From Monomorium pharaonis (taxonomy: Eukaryota > Arthropoda > Insecta > Hymenoptera > Formicidae), in assembly GCF_013373865.1 (NCBI RefSeq), contig NC_050472.1:10981413-11045412 (forward strand): a stretch of 64,000 nt of DNA. Direction: 5' to 3'. The notes beneath the pieces were generated by a model. The model was not told the origin of the DNA, searched no databases, and saw only the letters and a program-made list of their open reading frames with translations. The first letter of the stretch is position 1, and each line of letters begins with the position of its first letter. The translations under genes and the position numbers were made by a program. This document shows, piece after piece, positions 1 to 10,611 of the stretch.

Positions 1-347
1 CTGGGCAATAAACGAATGAAATACAGTATTTCATTGGAAACCAATCCTACTGCTGTGATAGAGCAAGATGACTGCATTATAGTGAGTCATGTTACTAATT
101 ATATTCCGACAGCAGATGAAATGGCAAGTCGCAGAAGAGTAATAGATACTCGTGAGATATCTCTTTCTTCGGTGAAAGAAAATGTCTTGCCGCAAAACAG
201 TAAATTGAACGACAATTCATTGGATCTATTTCTACGCGTTGTGACAGAAACATCTTATTTCGAAACACAAAGTGTACACTACATAGAATTTCCACAATTA
301 ATTAGAGCCAGTTGTGAAAAAAGCGTACAAATAATAGGAGGCAATTG
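1..347 (+). pseudogene. Ulp1/C48-type cysteine peptidase, first part (gene split by insertion)
   Basis: The frame is open from base 1 with the first in-frame Met at 16, so the gene begins left of the window. This part ends in IIGGN exactly where a foreign element enters. The gene resumes at 2665 with CTDHWRC, YDSISG and QPDDMCCGIYAAA. That order of His-Trp, Asp and Gln-x-Asp-x-Cys-Cys-Gly is the catalytic His/Asp/Gln/Cys layout of Ulp1-like (C48) SUMO-type peptidases. Such domains occur in host deSUMOylases and also in DNA transposons, and I cannot tell which this is. An in-frame stop follows the junction, so the copy is broken. The LNDNSLDLFL segment resembles the N-terminal substrate-binding part of C48 domains. 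Confidence 0.6.
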
Positions 348-704
348 AAGATGGCGTGGTTAAGAGTAGAGGTGGCACAGAGAGCTCCGGAGTAAATAGT
401 GTTGTGAGGGTGTAATGTAAGAGAGAGGAGAGAAAGAAGTGGAAAATCGGGAAGAGAAGTTCGGGAAATAAACGGGTAATTGGAGGGAAGTGAAAGGAAG
501 ATGGAGGTGAGAAGATATTAGGATGGAGAAGTCCGGGAAAGCATCGGAGTAGCGAGAGAAGAAAGCGGGGAAGATGGAGGCAGGAACGAGAAGAAGAGGT
601 CAGAGAGAGGGCGCTGGAGAGATGCGACGTAGAGGAGAGTTTCGATAGAGACGAGAAGGGGAAGGACGGAGGGCAGATGGCGGTGCGCGCGGAGATGCGG
701 TGGC

Positions 705-2147
705 GTGAGCACGAAGAGAGAAGAGGAACGTCATCTGGTGGAAGGAAGGGAATGGCAATATGGGGACAGAGTTAAGTTGGCAAGAGTGCTAGGACAGGAT
801 GGTAGCGTGTTTGGGAACGCGGATTTCCGCACACGTGGTCCATCGATGGCACATGTCGACAGTGTGATTTCGACACAGGAGGAGAAAGAACATTGCAGTA
901 AGAAGATAAAGAGAAAGTGCGTAGGGAGAGAAAGTGCCGGATTCAGAGGAGAGAAATTGTGGGGAGAAGAGAGAAGCGAGGGAGGAAGAGAGGATGGAAG
1001 AGTTAGGAAGAGAGTTGAGGAAATTGAGGTGGGAAATGACAAGGCGACTGAGGGAAGTCAGAGAGAGACTAAGAGGCTTGGAAGAGAGGTTAGAGGCGCT
1101 GGAAGGAGAAGGTCTGAGAAGGGAAGAAGAGGTGAGAGGGAGGAGATGAGGAGTATGCGGGAAGCGAGAGGAAGAGGCAGTGGAAAAGAGGAAGCGCAAA
1201 GGGACAGCGACGAAGGAGAGAGGGAGAAGAAGAGGATCGGACAGGACGACAGGAGAGAGGGAAGGAGAGGGAAAAAGGAACAGTTGGATGGAGAGAAGAG
1301 GGAGGAGAGGATGGGGGAAAGCGAGAACGAGAGGAGAAGAGAAGAGAGGGAAGAGGAGGGGAAGGGGCGGAAGGACAGAGACGAGGAGAGCTGGTGGCAG
1401 GAGTCGAGAAGAGAAGAAGAGAAGGAGAGGCGACGGGGCGAGGAGAGAGGCGAGGAGGAAGGAAGCAGCCAAGAGGGGAGGAAAGTGAAGGAGGGACAGG
1501 CAGGAGGAGCTGGCAGGGAGAAGAGGAAGAGCGCAGAGAGAGCGGAGGAGGAAGAGGGGGAGAGAAATGGGAACGGTGATGGTAAAAGGGGGAGGGGGAT
1601 AGAGGCATGGAAAAGGGTGGAAAGGGAAATGGAAAGGAGGATGAGGGAGAGAGCAGAGAGAGAGGGGTGGGAAAGGGTGAGGGGGGCGGAAAGGGAGAGA
1701 AGAATAAGGGAGGTGAGAAGAAGAAACATAATATGGAGGGGAGTGGAGGGGGAGGGGGCGATAGAAAGAAAGGCGATAATAGAGGGGATTATGAAGAAGG
1801 AAACGGGAAGGGAGGTGGAGTTAGGGATGGTGTCAGAAAGAGTGGGGGAAAGGGGGACGATAGTGGTGATAACGGAGGTGGTGAGAGAGAAGGATAGAGA
1901 CTGGCTGCCAGAGAGGAGGGCGGAGATAAAGAGTCGCTGGGATGTAAGGTTGGATGAGGATTTGTCAATGGAGGAGAGGAAAATCAGGTGGAGGATGTTA
2001 GAAAGGGCAAAAGAGGAGAGAAATAAGGGAAAGAAGGTGTACGTGGGGAATAGAAGCATGTGGGTGGACGGGATGGAATGGGTATGGAATATAAGGAAAG
2101 AAAAGTGGGAAATAGGCGAGGGAGAAGGAAAGGAGGAAGGGAATTAA
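705..2147 (+). CDS. LINE ORF1-like highly charged protein (480 aa)
   Basis: The ORF is intact and encodes 480 residues. Residues of about 100-320 are almost only Arg, Glu, Lys and Gly, as in long charged coiled coils. The last 150 residues are more varied: RRRNIIWRGVEGEG, then EIKSRWDVRLDEDLSMEERK and WVDGMEWVWN. Coiled coil followed by an RNA-binding-like core with an R-N-[IL]-[IV]-[WI]-R-G strand is the plan of LINE ORF1 proteins. The biased composition is shared with many GA-rich insect LINEs, so part of the open frame could be compositional. The protein should bind element RNA; no catalytic motif is visible. Confidence 0.5.
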   Translation: MSTKREEERHLVEGREWQYGDRVKLARVLGQDGSVFGNADFRTRGPSMAHVDSVISTQEEKEHCSKKIKRKCVGRESAGFRGEKLWGEERSEGGREDGRVRKRVEEIEVGNDKATEGSQRETKRLGREVRGAGRRRSEKGRRGEREEMRSMREARGRGSGKEEAQRDSDEGEREKKRIGQDDRREGRRGKKEQLDGEKREERMGESENERRREEREEEGKGRKDRDEESWWQESRREEEKERRRGEERGEEEGSSQEGRKVKEGQAGGAGREKRKSAERAEEEEGERNGNGDGKRGRGIEAWKRVEREMERRMRERAEREGWERVRGAERERRIREVRRRNIIWRGVEGEGAIERKAIIEGIMKKETGREVELGMVSERVGERGTIVVITEVVREKDRDWLPERRAEIKSRWDVRLDEDLSMEERKIRWRMLERAKEERNKGKKVYVGNRSMWVDGMEWVWNIRKEKWEIGEGEGKEEGN

Positions 2148-2648
2148 AGGGGAGAGGAGTTGGAGGAGATAATTTATGTCTTATGCTTTATGTTACTAGG
2201 AAGAGACGGAGGAGATAAGGAGAGAGACATGGAAGGGGAGATGAGTGGTGAGAAAGAAGCAGGAGAAGCAGGAGGGAAGGAGAGAAGGAGAGAAAGCCTG
2301 AAGAAGATGGAGAAGGTAAAGCAGGGAGAGCAGAGGAAGTCAGGAGAAAAAGAGGAGGAGGAGAGGTCCCAGAAGGAAAAAGGAAGGAGAGGTTTGAAGA
2401 GAGGTTGAAGAAAATAATGGAGAAGAAATGAGAAGAGAGAAGGGATGAGTGGAGGAAAAGGGGGGAAGGGGGTGGGGGGGTAGGGGGTAAGGGGCGTGCG
2501 AGAGGGGTGGGAGGTAACAGAATGTAAGGATCGCTTATGGCCAGGTCGGTTTCGGGAGCAGAGGGTTTAAGTATTTGTGAACGGTTCGGGAACGCTCCGT
2601 GTAAAAAAGCGCCTTGTAACCCCATTTGGGAAACAATAAATTCTATTC
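2148..2648 (+). other. 3' region of the LINE-like element
   Basis: The purine-rich tract continues with short overlapping ORFs that are compositional. It contains G-runs around 2460-2490. From about 2525 the base composition becomes ordinary and ends in CAATAAATTC next to the target duplication. No ORF2 (endonuclease or reverse transcriptase) motif is visible. Confidence 0.4.
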
Positions 2649-2998
2649 TAATAGGAGGCAATTGTACTGATCACTGGCGCTGTATCTTTTTTGATGGAAT
2701 TAAACTTTACGTATATGACAGCATATCGGGCTGTACATACAATAGAATGGCATCTAAAGAAAAAGAATACATAAGCGCTCGTTTTCCACAAATAGTACCT
2801 TCGGACATAAGTTTTGAGAAAGTTCAAACACAACCGGATGATATGTGCTGTGGAATATATGCTGCTGCTTTTGCAACGGATATAGTATTAGGTAGAGATC
2901 CGTGCAAAGAAAAGTATTCTAACGATGTTAAATCTATGAGACGACACTTTGTCAATATCGTAGAAAACAAAAAACTCTTACCTTTTCCGAGGCAATAA
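2649..2998 (+). pseudogene. Ulp1/C48-type cysteine peptidase, C-terminal catalytic part
   Basis: This continues the gene broken at 347. Coding resumes after the second copy of the target duplication with CTDHWRC (catalytic His), LYVYDSISG (catalytic Asp) and QPDDMCCGIYAAA (oxyanion Gln and nucleophile Cys followed by Gly), then a short C-terminus ending PFPRQ and a stop at 2996-2998. All four expected catalytic positions are present, so decay before the insertion was limited. The apparent start inside the LINE tail is fortuitous. Confidence 0.6.
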
Positions 2999-3591
2999 AT
3001 ATTCTTCGATTGATATAATATTATTTCGAAGAATATTGTTATCGCTTTTATACGGAAATGTAATTGCACTCTCTAAAAATCGTGCATAAAACTGCATGAG
3101 ACAGAGTAAACTATATAATAACTCATATATTTATTTTAATGTATGAGTGTTAAGCAATTACTTTTTTTAATTAAAAAGTAGTTATGTTTGCTTGTAGGCA
3201 AACATAAGCAAAAGAGAATGGAGAAACGATGAAACATTTTGGTTGCGTTTCACAGGAATGAGCGATGGAAGGGCTCATCGACATTTTTAATGTCTTTTTA
3301 TATTTTTGAAACAAGACTACATAATTATATGTTGTTTTTTATTGTGTGTGTGTATATATATATATATTTATATTGTGTAGTCTTGTTTAAAAAATGAAAC
3401 ATTTTTTATTAACTAGCTAGTAATAACAAATATTATTTGTTGTGAGCTGGTCAGTCATAAGAAAATAGTACAGGCGTTTATTATACGTACATATTTTTTA
3501 TAAAATACTGTACGTTTATGTATTATCTATGTAGTATGTATTATAATGCACGCATGTGTGTGTGTGTGTGTGTGTGTGTGTACATATACAT
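2999..3591. other. AT-rich spacer with a stem-loop and a GT microsatellite
   Basis: No gene is visible. A perfect 13-bp inverted repeat AAACAAGACTACA at 3309-3321 and 3376-3388 encloses TA- and GT-rich DNA and could form a hairpin. A (GT)n run lies at about 3553-3580 just before the solo LTR. Confidence 0.5.
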
Positions 3592-5323
3592 TGTGACGTG
3601 GTAGCTTAGCTGCCACGGGTAGCAGCGTTCCTCCCCCGTCACAGGCTGCGAATTCGCGCCGTACGGGGAAAATAGGCGAGAGGCGAGAGGGGATCTCCAT
3701 GGGGAACCGCGACAGACTTAGCGAGCGTAGTATTAATTTCGTATATTTTTGATTTCGCTGCGCGGCGGCCGTCTTCCGATGGAATGCGGCGAGAGAGCGA
3801 GAGAGGAGGAGAGAGAGCGACGACGATGCGGGGAAGGAGGAAGGACGCCACCGGTGCCCGGGAGAGACGAGCACGCGGCCCGCACGGGAATTCGGCGTGG
3901 CCCTGGGAGAGCCACGGCCGGAGCCTAAGGCGGCGGTGCCCGCCGACACCACGACGGAACGTCCCGGAGGGCTGTAGAGGGGCCCGGATGGGACCAAACG
4001 CGTCGAGGGAGGCGTCAAGCCCTCTCCTGAGGAACGGAGGTCTCCGCGTGCGCTGCCCCGGCTCGGGAAGTGGCCCAGCGGGAGAAAGAAAATGTTGCGG
4101 GGGCTTGCGAGGCCCCCGGAAGGATGATGGCGCGCACGTCCCTGCGTACGCAGGACTGCGTGCCTTGCAGCAATTGGGTCGCGGCGCGGAAACAATGCGC
4201 ATGACTGAACGGGGGGTCGCGGCGTCGATCCGGGATCGACCGCGATCCACCCCGCTTTTGCGTGCGAGCGGCCCTGCCGTGAAGTCGAGTGTCGTGTCCC
4301 TTGAAAAATTATCGGTGTGGCTGGTGCGAGGCCTCAACCAGGAAAAAGGGACGAGCCTGGAGACGAGGGAGAACGTCGCCAGGACCTTATCGGTGAGGTG
4401 GCCTGTCAGGATAATTTGGTGTGAGCGGATACCGGCCGGCGAAGTGTTCCCAGGCCCGTTCTGCATCCGTTTTGTGTTAGTGCGTGATTCGCGTGGGCCG
4501 CAGGGAGGCCGTACGTTCGCGTAGGTCATTGGGGGATCTATCGGATGCAAGCGGGCGGGACGCCAACGCGCCGAACCACGGGGAGGACGGTTGCGAGGAC
4601 GCTCGGGTTCCATCGGAGATTCCCCTCGACCGTGTGCGCCGCAAAGCCCTCGCGCGAGCGAGTGTCGCGTCGCGAGTAGCGGGTGGACGGGACTTCCGGA
4701 TTCGCGACGGTGTGAAGGGCGGCAGCGGCCGGCGATTATTCTGTGACCCCCGCGGGACACGCGGTCGCGTTCTCTAGTTGCCGGGAGTGTCGGCACGTTC
4801 GAACGCCCGAGATTCATTGTGCGCGGGAAATTCTATCGTCTGTCCTTGTCGGCCGCGTGCCTACCGCGGGAGCTTCCCGCGTATCGTTCGCGCTCCTGCT
4901 TGGTTTGATTCGCGCCGGGGCGCCGCATTGTCGGAACGCCGCATGCCGCGTCCCGTGATATTATTGTTTTCGTCTGATTATTAATTTTTAATAAAGATCG
5001 TTATCTGTTAAATTCAGAGCCTAATTGTCTGGTGTGTCGTCCGCCCCTTCGTGTTACCGCATTCGCCTGCTCCCTTACGCTTCACCCCGCCCCTCTACCG
5101 TTAGGCAGAGCTGGTCGAGATTGTCGCGCGAGGATCGAGGACACTTTGGCGTAACGATTTTCGCGAATTGACGCGTCGTCGAGCGCGTCTGGCGCCCAAC
5201 AATTTTCGTGATAACGTGTGGCCGAGATTCGAGCGCGACAAACACGGCATCGGGGGTACCGGTTACCCTATCGGTCTCGCTGCTTTTTGCTCGCGGCTTT
5301 CCCGGTCAGGAAAAGTCGTGACA
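3592..5323 (+). mobile_element. Solo LTR, family L1 (1.73 kb)
   Basis: The sequence begins TGTGACGTGG and ends GTCGTGACA, giving TG...CA ends, and is flanked by the 4-bp direct repeat ACAT (3588-3591 and 5324-5327). A second copy at 51113-52876 has the same ends and its own 4-bp repeat. An AATAAA lies at about 4990. The GC-rich body carries long open frames on both strands that are not convincing genes. No internal retroelement sequence is adjacent, so LTR-LTR recombination has removed it. Four-base duplications are usual for Ty3/gypsy elements. Confidence 0.85.
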
Positions 5324-6076
5324 ACATATACATGCACACACATATTGTAATACACAATTGTAAATCTAATATCGTATACAAATGTAGATATATTCATGTC
5401 TCTATATTCTTGTGCATGAATGTCTCAAGCAATATACAGATTTTTCTTTTGAAATACACACTAAGTATCATATTTTAGTATCAGGCTAAATAATTTCTGT
5501 CTCTTCTATTACATCTAGCAAAAAGAGTTAGAGTATTTAGATCTATGTGCAGCATTATACCTATTTATTGCCAATATATGTAACATCCTGGCCTAAAATT
5601 GCATTGGATGTATAAAATATATTTAAAAAGTGGCTACAACATTGTATATGTAATAATATATAATATATAGGTATTTCATTCCAAATGTGTTAAACAAATA
5701 TCTTGAATAATTTGAAAAATACAGAAAATGTAGTATTATTTCAGATAAAACTTGTACGGTATATGTAAAACGGAAAGTCTTCCTTTAGACCACACATTTG
5801 TCTGAAAACAATTTTTCCATATTTTTCATATTTTAAGATATTTACATAGTACAGTTTAAATTGAACACCCTGTACATGGCACTATTTTCATGTTCATTAT
5901 TCCTTCACGTGATAATGCAGAAAAGAGCTCATAGGGTAATAAACGGAATAAAAATGTCGATATGTTGATTGATTGATATTATCGACATTTTTAGTTCCGT
6001 CTAGATGGTGGCGCAGGACTATATTGGACTTCGGCCGTCACTCCAGCATCGCCTTAATCATCAACATTATGTATCC
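5324..6076. other. AT-rich spacer with a hairpin
   Basis: No gene is seen. An imperfect inverted repeat (arms about 5943-5962 and 5979-6000, both containing AAAAATGTCGATA and an outer ACGGAA) brackets a TTGATTGATTGA loop and looks like a small MITE or transcribed hairpin. Confidence 0.4.
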
Positions 6077-6580
6077 ATGTATAAAATTTTGTAATGTCGT
6101 TGTAATCATTAATCTGTAATTATTTGTTTATACATATGTAATAAGTTGTATTTCAAGAATATTAGTCATGTATGCATCAGAGAGTCAATGTATTCTAATG
6201 TATACAATAATATATGGTAATTAACCATGTATTAAATATACCCTTGTAATGTCGTCAAAATCATTGATTTATAGTTATTTGTTTATATATACGTATCAAC
6301 AAGTTATATTTCAACAATATTGATTATGTATGCATCAAAGAGTAAATGTACTCTAATGTATAAAATAATATATGGTATCTAGCTGGTAGTTAACCATATA
6401 TATTAGGTATAACCTTGTGATGTCGTTGAAATCATCAATCTGTAATTATTTGTTTATACATATGCACTAATAAGTTGTATTTCAAAAATATTAGCCATGT
6501 ATGCATCAGAGAGTCAATGTACTCTAATGTATGCAATAATATATGGTAGTTTCTAGATGTCGTCAAAATCATCAATTGCC
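6077..6580. repeat. Tandem repeat, units about 136-172 bp
   Basis: Four consecutive AT-rich units begin with related TGTCGT(T/C)(G/A)AAATCAT blocks near 6091, 6246, 6418 and 6554. Each continues with TATTTGTTTATA, TATGTATGCATCA and AATAATATATGG blocks. The units are diverged, so the array is old. Confidence 0.7.
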
Positions 6581-7092
6581 AAATGTATATATATCTCTTT
6601 AAATATATCGAATTATAATTATTAAATACGACTAATCTCCAACCCGATTGAAAATATCTAACGTCTGTGCATTACGAACTTTAAACAATTATATCAAAAA
6701 CAGATATTCTCTGCAGTCAATATTAACAGCAGCATATTTTTCACTTATGAATAGGTCTTTATACTAATGCTATAAGATATAACATACATTTAACATATAT
6801 TATGACATATATTTAGAAGACATGCTTTTTACAAGGGATACACAAATTATAATTTCATGTGAATGTATTTGTTTGTCAATATTTGTCTGAAAACATATCT
6901 TATGTCTGAAATTATTCAATATTTTAGAAGGGAAACTACCTATGCAATTTTGTATAGAGTTTTGACAGACCTAACCAAATTTTGGCTAACTTCTACGAAC
7001 GAAATAAAATGTTTCACTGTTTCAATAAATTTGGATCACTCAGAAACTTTTTTAATAACATTTCATAACATACAAACAAATTTTAAAAAAAG
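6581..7092. other. AT-rich spacer, no gene seen
   Basis: A 95-codon frame at 6863-7150 has no recognisable motif and runs into the minisatellite, so I do not call it a gene. Confidence 0.4.
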
Positions 7093-7409
7093 GATTAATA
7101 TTGACGTTGACAATATTGACGCGTGGTCAATATTGACGCGTGGGCAATAATGACGTGGGCAATATTGACGCGGTCAATATTGACGCGTGGACAATAGTGA
7201 CGTGGCCAATATTGACGCGTGGGCAATAAGGACGTGGGCAATATTGACGCGTGGTTAATATTGACGTGGCCAATCCACCCCGTGGTCAATCGGGATCGTG
7301 GTCAATATTGACGTGGCCAATATTGACGTGGCCAATATTGACGTGGTCAATATTGACGTGGCCAATATTGACATGGTCAATCGGGACCGTGGGCAAACGG
7401 GACGCTCCC
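7093..7409 (+). repeat. 15-bp minisatellite arm of a foldback-type element
   Basis: About twenty units of the type CAATATTGACGTGGC with variable GACGCGTGG or GACGTGG ends. The array stops at GCAAACGGGACGCTCCC (to 7409). Read on the minus strand this terminus is GGGAGCGTCCCGTTTG, nearly the same as the ends of the foldback element at 12197-13068. It interrupts an LTR: bases from 7410 match the complete LTR at 48174-50165 from its position of about 49190 onward. The expected left arm and the first half of the LTR are missing. Confidence 0.6.
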
Positions 7410-8401
7410 GTGAAGCCACGAGCTCGTGGGTTTATCGGAGCACCGTTGTCTCGCCCGATCGCGCCTGCCCGCGTGATTTCGCTCCGTGCTGTACATTTCG
7501 TATTATCTTCGCGTTGCGTGTGCGTCCCGATCCGCAGCCGATTCAATCGTTATTTCGTCCGGTCGTCGTGTCACGGGTCATTCCCGTGTTGTAAATTGTT
7601 GCGCCTTGGTAAATTATCATTAATACTGTGTAATTTGGTCGATCGCCTTTATGTCGCGAGCCCTTCGGTAATTGCGCTCTGATAATACTCGACGTAATCG
7701 TCTTGAGCCGCCTGGTTGGCGAGTGAATAATAATTATCGCGCTTATTGCTCGCGAGATTCGCTAGCGCGCGGGAGAATACGAGTCCGTCACGTGCCACGC
7801 GGACTCGGAGTTACAGTTCGTCCCGTTCGCCCTTGACGAGATCGTCATTCTATCGAGAGTTTGGCGTCCTCCACCGACGCCGGGTCAAGTGTAGACAAGC
7901 CGGAGAATTCCCGCGGACGCACAATAACCCGCTCGTCAAGCATCCCGTTTCCGCGAGATACGATACCCAGCGGTCGTTAGCTGGTAACGCGCGCAAACCA
8001 TCGCCACTCTACAGAACCGTCTAGCCTTGTACAATATCCGATCAAATACAATTGTTAATTTTCTATGTTACATTGATGTTGTGTCACTGATTCTCTCGCC
8101 TTCCCGATTTCATCTGCCCGCACCGAACCTCCCCCTCTGCCATTTGAGGGCTAAGCAGCTGGATATCGGAGCCGCTAACGCCCCGGTCGCCTAGCGTGCG
8201 CGCGTCTTTCCCGCTATTCTGTTACCGTAACGTTCATTCGTGATTTGGTGCACACAAAGTGGTACGCTTAACGTACCTGGCACCCAACTTAGTATTGCGT
8301 CGGGAAATCTCTCGAAGATAGTCGCCCCGATACCCGGGCGGCTCAGGGCCGCGACCAGGGACGGAGGCGAAGTTGGCCGTCGCTCGCGAGCGATGGTTAC
8401 A
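7410..8401 (+). mobile_element. 3' half of LTR family L2
   Basis: From GTGAAGCCACGAGCTCG to the terminal GGTTACA this matches the last 975 bp of the complete solo LTR at 48174-50165, including the TGAGGGCTAAGCAGCTGG block and the GCCGTCGCTCGCGAGCGA end. The 5' half is absent and is replaced by the minisatellite arm. Confidence 0.8.
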
Positions 8402-9015
8402 ACATGTTTCTAAGACATGTCTTTAAGAATAAAAATATTATATAGAATAAATATAAAAAAATAAACTTTTAATAAATAACATGTTTATTTGTATTATTTT
8501 AGTTGTATTGTTTAAAATTTCTATTAATATTTCTAAAAATTTATTTTATCCACATTTTTACCCAGATAGCACAGAGAGTTCAAAAAAAACTCAAAAAGAA
8601 TTCATAATTGGTAACATATAATTGAGTTCTTCTTGAACTCTCCGTGCTATCTGGGTATCTATTAAAGTTGTAATTGTTAGTAATGATTATTATATGCTTC
8701 AATTATACTTTAACTAAAATAATTTAATTTTTATTACTTTTAATTTTATAACTTTATAATTGTTTATAACTTTATAACTTTTTCGTTTTGTCTTTTTATT
8801 TGTATTATTCCTTAGTATTTAATATAAATATAAATTTAATACTCGCAGTATTTATTTTGTTAGTAATTAATTATTTATTTGTAATGCTTTAATACACCAA
8901 AATTAAAATATTCCAAATAAATATTACTAACTAAATAAAAACTACGGTATTAAATTTCTCTAAGAAATATTAATAAATATTAATAAATATATATATATAT
9001 TAGTTATATATATTA
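8402..9015. other. AT-rich spacer containing a palindromic MITE
   Basis: No gene is seen. Arms at 8560-8583 and 8633-8656 are 24-bp inverted repeats with one mismatch, starting ACCCAGATAGCAC and ending GTTCAA, around 49 bp of AT-rich DNA. The arrangement is that of a very short MITE or foldback. Confidence 0.6.
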
Positions 9016-9523
9016 GTTCGTTTTACCCGCGGTCTCGTTTTTCAATTTTTTATTTTTAGGTCACTAGGAATCCCGAGGTCTCAGGAACAGTCACCAGGTT
9101 ATGTATCAGATAAGTTAATAACCAATACTCTTGTTTTGTATCAACAACTCATGAAAGTTATCGCGCGAAAGCTCTCGGGCGCTCGTAACGCGATCTTTTA
9201 TACTCGCCCGTGCGAGCTTTCTTTCTCTTCCGTTCTTCAGCCAATCGCATCACTTGTTGTGCACGCCGTCGCGGAGAGCGCGTCAGTTTCCCCTTCTCCG
9301 CTGCCAATCCCCGTACGATGTGCTGCCGCGCGACGCGGGCTCTGGTGTCATCCCCTCTCCGTAGTGGATGACCAATGGGATGACGTCCTTTGGTGTCGGG
9401 AAGTGTATCAAAGTGCATTCTGGTGCTGTTAGAACGTCTTCCTGGTTTTTCCCAGGATTGCACTTAAAAATGCAGTTCATGGAGAGATGTAAGATGGATT
9501 GCACTTAAATGTGCAATCCGCTT
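9016..9523 (-). promoter_or_regulatory. Array module M0: truncated minus-strand promoter
   Basis: Read on the minus strand, two palindromes come first: GGATTGCAC-TTAAAT-GTGCAATCC at 9496-9519 and a weaker one at 9457-9475. Inverted CCAAT boxes follow in the stretch about 9240-9380. The TATA box TATAAAAG is at 9195-9202 and the downstream GAGAGCTTTCGCGCG motif is at 9160-9175. The module then breaks off after an exon-2-like segment at 9060-9095, preceded by ACCCGCGGTCTCG as in the other modules. The leader, hairpin and coding parts are missing. Confidence 0.6.
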
Positions 9524-9941
9524 AGGCTATTAACTTATTATTTAAAACGTTTACTTTCTTATAAAATGGTAAAATAAACCATATGCATAAGATATTAAGA
9601 ATGTGGCATTTAGTGTTAACATTATTAGATTAAACAAACATAACTTATAGCACACAAGTTGTGCTTCTAGATCTAGCATTGCTCAATGAAAACAAACTAA
9701 ACTTAATATTATTCTATTTGATTGACCATCAGAGTGTACTGACTATCTAGATCACTACGCGTAAAGGTTAGAATAAAAAAAATAAATCATTGTGAATAAT
9801 ATTAAATAAAACTACGCGCACGCTGTTTATATGCTTTCTTACGGTCACGCTTATGTGCCGTACGCACGCTATTAAATAAAACTAGAAAAAAACCTGATAT
9901 TAAGATCGTATTACACTATAAAGCCTTACGCGTTTCGCACG
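9524..9941. other. AT-rich spacer, no gene seen
   Basis: AT-rich with a few GC-rich stretches near 9820-9880. It lies downstream of the M1 coding region and may hold its 3' untranslated region. Confidence 0.3.
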
Positions 9942-10292
9942 CTAAACGGGTCTAGTGTCTTCTTGGCCCTCAGCTTCCTTGTCCGGCTGCTCGCACGCAC
10001 GCTGCAGGATGACACTTACGACGCTCTTTCCCTCGATCGTCTTTCTCTTCGTTTTCGCGGTTGTGTAGACCTTGGTGGCGCTTACCGCTTGCTCCACCTT
10101 GGATGTTGATGCTGTCCCTGGCTGGGCGCTTCTGGTGGTCGGTTTCAAGGTTAGGTTGTGACCGGGGATCGATTGACGGAATAAAGTGACGTTGTGAATA
10201 CTCGGACTCACGTACCTTGGATTTCTCCTTGACACGGTCGCCAGCTCCTTTGACCCGTTAAGAAGCAAGGAGTTGCAGTCCGAATCTTCCAA
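9942..10292 (-). CDS. Array module M1 small basic protein (two exons)
   Basis: Exon 1 starts at the Met codon at 10290-10292 and runs to 10216, ending RRNPR before a GTACGTGAGT donor. The intron is 10215-10132 (84 nt) with branch site ACCTAACC and acceptor CCACCAG. Exon 2 is 10131-9942. Because 84 is divisible by three, unspliced reading stays open. Exon 2 encodes a linker and then KTKRKTIEGKSVVSVILQR and an acidic end. The KxxRKxxxGK motif followed by alternating hydrophobic residues recurs in the tails at 25686, 30423 and 32393 although the DNA has diverged. The function is unknown. The part over the hairpin (NSLLLNGSKELATV) is conserved in DNA more than in reading frame between modules. 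Confidence 0.45.
   Translation of the reverse strand: MEDSDCNSLLLNGSKELATVSRRNPRYVSPSIHNVTLFRQSIPGHNLTLKPTTRSAQPGTASTSKVEQAVSATKVYTTAKTKRKTIEGKSVVSVILQRACEQPDKEAEGQEDTRPV
10241..10270. promoter_or_regulatory. Conserved hairpin and TGGCGACCG site, M1
   Basis: On the plus strand CCAGCTCCTTTGACCC then GTTAAGAAGCAAGG. The same block stands in five other modules (19590, 21442, 23966, 26620, 30723). On the minus strand it is followed by TGGCGACCGTG, which matches the first 11 bases of the tRNA-Arg primer site of the neighbouring gypsy element. Confidence 0.5.
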
Positions 10293-10443
10293 TGCCCTCG
10301 GAACTGCTGTTGCTATGCGGGAGGACGCCGCCGTCGCTGCGCGTGCCGTCCCGGATGCTCACGCTACGATGCTCTGCTCGTCGCACTGGGCCTCGTATGC
10401 GTCGCACAAAACTCACTAATCTTTTCTATTTTGTCTGTTTCAG

Positions 10444-10611
10444 GTGCTGCTGCCGTCGCAGAGGATCGTCGCTGGATCATCACACGGGAACTTCGCCAGG
10501 TAAGTATGATTTTTAGGTTATGTTTTTACCCGCGGTCGCGTTTTTAACAAGGTGTCTTTTCTTTCGCAGGACTCGGATTCACCGTAAGGACGAGGATACA
10601 CGAAAGGACAG
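10444..10611 (+). ncRNA. Module M1 paired plus-strand cassette exons
   Basis: Exon E1 (10444-10499, 56 nt) follows a pyrimidine tract and TTTCAG and ends CCAG|GTAAGT. Exon E2 (10570-10611, 42 nt) follows TTTCGCAG and ends ACAG|GTAAGT. The intron between is 70 nt. The same pair occurs in modules M2, M3, M4, M5 and M6, always opposite to the module promoter. The frame is not conserved between modules, so these may be exons of an antisense non-coding RNA; transcription is inferred only from splice sites. Confidence 0.45.

Larger units (their letters stand above)
348..2648 (+). mobile_element. GA-rich LINE-like element inserted in the peptidase gene
   Basis: The insertion is bounded by a 16-bp direct repeat TAATAGGAGGCAATTG at 332-347 and 2649-2664, a target duplication of the length usual for target-primed non-LTR retrotransposition. 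The plus strand is strongly purine-rich. It carries one long ORF (705-2147), and its 3' end runs into AACAATAAATTCTATTC just before the duplication. No reverse transcriptase ORF is present, so it is either internally deleted or a non-autonomous ORF1-only derivative. The element is in the same orientation as the broken gene. Confidence 0.65.

Noticed and set aside
789..2059. Long minus-strand Ser/Leu/Pro ORFs opposite the LINE ORF1
   Set aside because: Shadow frames of the purine-rich plus strand (GA-rich codons read as Ser, Leu and Pro).
3639..4817. 392-codon minus-strand ORF as a protein gene
   Set aside because: It lies wholly in a solo LTR, has no domain, and switches frame against the second LTR copy; treated as compositional and noted only as a test case.
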